From Chrysoperla carnea (lineage: Eukaryota; Arthropoda; Insecta; Neuroptera; Chrysopidae): a DNA stretch of 64,000 bases. A model generated the notes under the pieces. That model worked only from the letters and a program-made list of their open reading frames with translations. It searched no databases and was not told where the DNA came from. Position 1 is the stretch's first letter. The number at the start of each line of letters is the position of its first letter. A program made the position numbers and the translations under genes. Location of the stretch: the NCBI RefSeq assembly GCF_905475395.1, contig NC_058337.1, positions 93,490,368 to 93,554,367 on the forward strand, given 5' to 3'. Positions 61,843-64,000 of the stretch are shown here, piece by piece.

Positions 61843-62612
61843 TTTAAAACATGCTCGGTAACGTAAAAGTGCAGGTTGCCGGTGAAAAAACCGGTAGAAT
61901 ATTGTTTAAACTAATTTTTTTTTTAAACAAATAAGTAATATTGACCGAATCGCTTAGATATTTTTCTCTAAACCCTCCAGTTTTCGAGTAAATTTGTAAA
62001 ATTTGAAAAAACGCGATTTTTATGATTTTCAACCCTCAAAAAGCCTATGAAAAAATCAGATTTTTAATATGTTTAAAATTTGTTTACGTATTAGTAGTGT
62101 AAAGCTTACTCAACAATATCTCACAAATATTTGGGGCCTAATTGCATTTAAAGTGCTTGATTGTTAAATTGTTAATAGAGCGATTGTTAAAAAGCGTTAA
62201 TAGAGTGAAATAACGATTTTCTGTTCTATACATGCTAGAAATATGGTATTTTCACCAATCGATTTCAAATAAAGTCAAATTAACAGAAAAGTTAATGGAA
62301 TTAACATTTTCCACAATACAACCCCCGAAAAATGACAAACAAAAACAGTTTTCGGATATTCCGGGAGGTTTTATTGTGGAAAATGATTTTTTTCAATCTT
62401 TTCTGTTGATTTGACTTTATTCCGAGTCGATTGGTGAAAATCCCACCTTTTTAGCATGTATAGAGAAAAATGTCATAAAGTACATTTTTTATTAATTTTG
62501 ACCACGATTATGTGATAAACTTTTCCGAAGCGATCCAATATTACTTTAAACAATATCCCACTAGCTACCCCCGGCAACCTGCACTTTTACGTTCAGGGGC
62601 ATGTTTTAAGCG
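61843..62612. mobile_element. Large foldback element, about 770 bp, asymmetric arms
   Basis: The outer ends share GTAAAAGTGCAGGTTGCCGG in mirror orientation and the inner parts share TTTCACCAATCGA and AAAGTCAAAT blocks around a centre near 62340. The left arm carries about 230 extra bases between outer and inner pairs. The open frames over it are not genes. Confidence 0.8.
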
Positions 62613-64000
62613 GGATTCTGCGAAAATTAATAATGTACAATGACAGATTTTGCGGGATCAATTTCCAAAACGATATGGTAAAACTTGTTAAAAATACCAA
62701 TTACATGTACCTTTCTTCTTTGTATAGTTTTCTGTGAGATTTTTTGTGGTCTTAGTACAAAACACAGAGTAATAAAGAATAATTATAGGTAAATTACTAT
62801 AAAATAAAATTACGTAATACCTTAAAATTTTTTTTTTCTAATTAAAATATATATAAAAACAGTTTATTTAATTAAAAATTTTTTTTATTATGAATTTTAT
62901 AATATTAAAGCAGCATAAAGTTTAATTACCTACGTACTTTGAAAAAACGAAGAAAATTCTGTTAAAATTTTAAAATGACTAGCGGAGAAATGAGAATAAA
63001 AAAAAAATGAATTTATATTTGCTCACTACTCGTCGTAGTATTAAAACAATACCAAAAATTCCAGTTTTGCTTCCATTAAACCAAGAGCTGGGTACGCCCA
63101 TGTTTGGCTTCCTTTCCAGTTATTTTCTTGTTCTGAAGACATTGCCTCTGTCAAGGAAATATTTTTTCATCAATTTAAAACTACGCAGAAATTTCTTGAT
63201 TTTCTTTACTATCCGGAAGTAAAGAATTTACAATTAGTAGTATGTGTCACATAAACATATCGATTTTTTTAACGATTACCTTGATTGCAAATAAATCACA
63301 TTTCACGTGCAATAGAATCATTCATCCATAATCTAATTTTTTTTTATCAAACTTCAATGTAACAAATTTTTGTATATAAAAAGAATGTAAACAAATTATT
63401 TTTCCGCATTAATTACTTAGCGATTAATAGAAAGAAGGTATATATTATGCATATTACACGTTTATTTTAAATTTTATAATATTAAATAATTTTCACTTCA
63501 AGTGTTTCAACATAAATTTTTTATTGTTGGTGCGTTAAACAATGTTACGCTGAGAATAAACCAAATTGTTTTAAACCCACTTACTCCAGGCGCGAGATGT
63601 AGACTAGTTTTAGACTTACCATCTTGATCAATTTTACGCGATTTCACAATTTTAGGGCGTTTTTATCACGTATTTTTATCGTAAAACTCGGGTTGAGAAT
63701 GACCAACGCATAAAAATGCAGTTGGTGGAAAACTTATTCTACTGGTTTTGATTACACATCAAAAAGTATTCTACTGGTTGAAAACATCGGAAATGATATA
63801 TATCTCAAGAAAATCTTACAGTGCCTATAGAAAATCTGCTAGCGCTTGAACTTTCTTTAGTTTTGTATTTTGTTAATGAAAGTTATTTGAAAAATAACTA
63901 GAAACTAGAGACGTTCGATTAGAAATCACAATGTCGTTTCGAAATTATTTTCTCAAAATAGAGACATTACTTGAAATAGCTTAACATAGGCCTCAATTAT
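62613..64000. other. Gene-free right end of the window
   Basis: AT-rich. A GC-richer patch at about 63560-63700 has donor-like GTAAGT words on the minus strand, but no exon could be built there. Confidence 0.5.

Noticed and set aside
63560-63720. Minus-strand first exon suggested by GATG|GTAAGT
   Set aside because: All three frames upstream meet stops, no acceptor fits, and the patch resembles a dispersed repeat.

Overview
The window looks like nuclear DNA from an insect with a very AT-rich, repeat-laden genome. Two single-copy animal genes with GT-AG introns are present, and non-coding DNA is full of non-autonomous transposons (Helitron-like, foldback and MITE-like) of kinds common in insects. 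The species cannot be named from the sequence. No bacterial-style operon, CRISPR array, rRNA or tRNA was recognised.

The coding content is one head-to-head gene pair. On the minus strand (15019 down to 12866) lies a complete four-exon heparan sulfate 2-O-sulfotransferase (Hs2st, 354 residues), a type II Golgi membrane enzyme with its PAPS-binding and YHGH catalytic motifs. On the plus strand (16394 to 52918) lies a SUN-domain protein of the SUCO/SLP1/Opt family (about 1252 residues). It has a signal peptide, acidic linker, SUN domain, a cluster of eight cysteines, a coiled coil, one membrane span, a basic cytosolic tail and a C-terminal KKVF that fits an ER-retrieval signal. The 1.37 kb between the two start codons is probably a shared promoter region. 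Both products act in the secretory pathway (heparan sulfate modification in the Golgi; membrane protein folding or stability in the ER), but nothing in the sequence shows that they work together.

Layout: 1-12.7 kb is gene-free, with a Helitron-like element, several foldbacks, a six-copy tandem satellite of about 316 bp (4246-6135) and a nested MITE. 12.7-15.0 kb is Hs2st. 15.0-16.4 kb is the divergent intergenic region. 16.4-52.9 kb is the SUCO gene, dominated by a 31.9 kb second intron loaded with repeats. That intron contains a possible alternative first exon at 33924-34045, whose donor phase fits the main exon exactly. 53-64 kb is gene-free, with a Helitron-like element and more foldbacks.

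The most interesting leads are the possible alternative SUCO promoter and first exon, the dilysine tail of SUCO, the satellite in which five of six monomers carry the perfect palindrome TGATGACGTCATCA, and a MITE insertion whose empty site can be read from two paralogous repeats in the same window. No convincing new multi-gene system was found.
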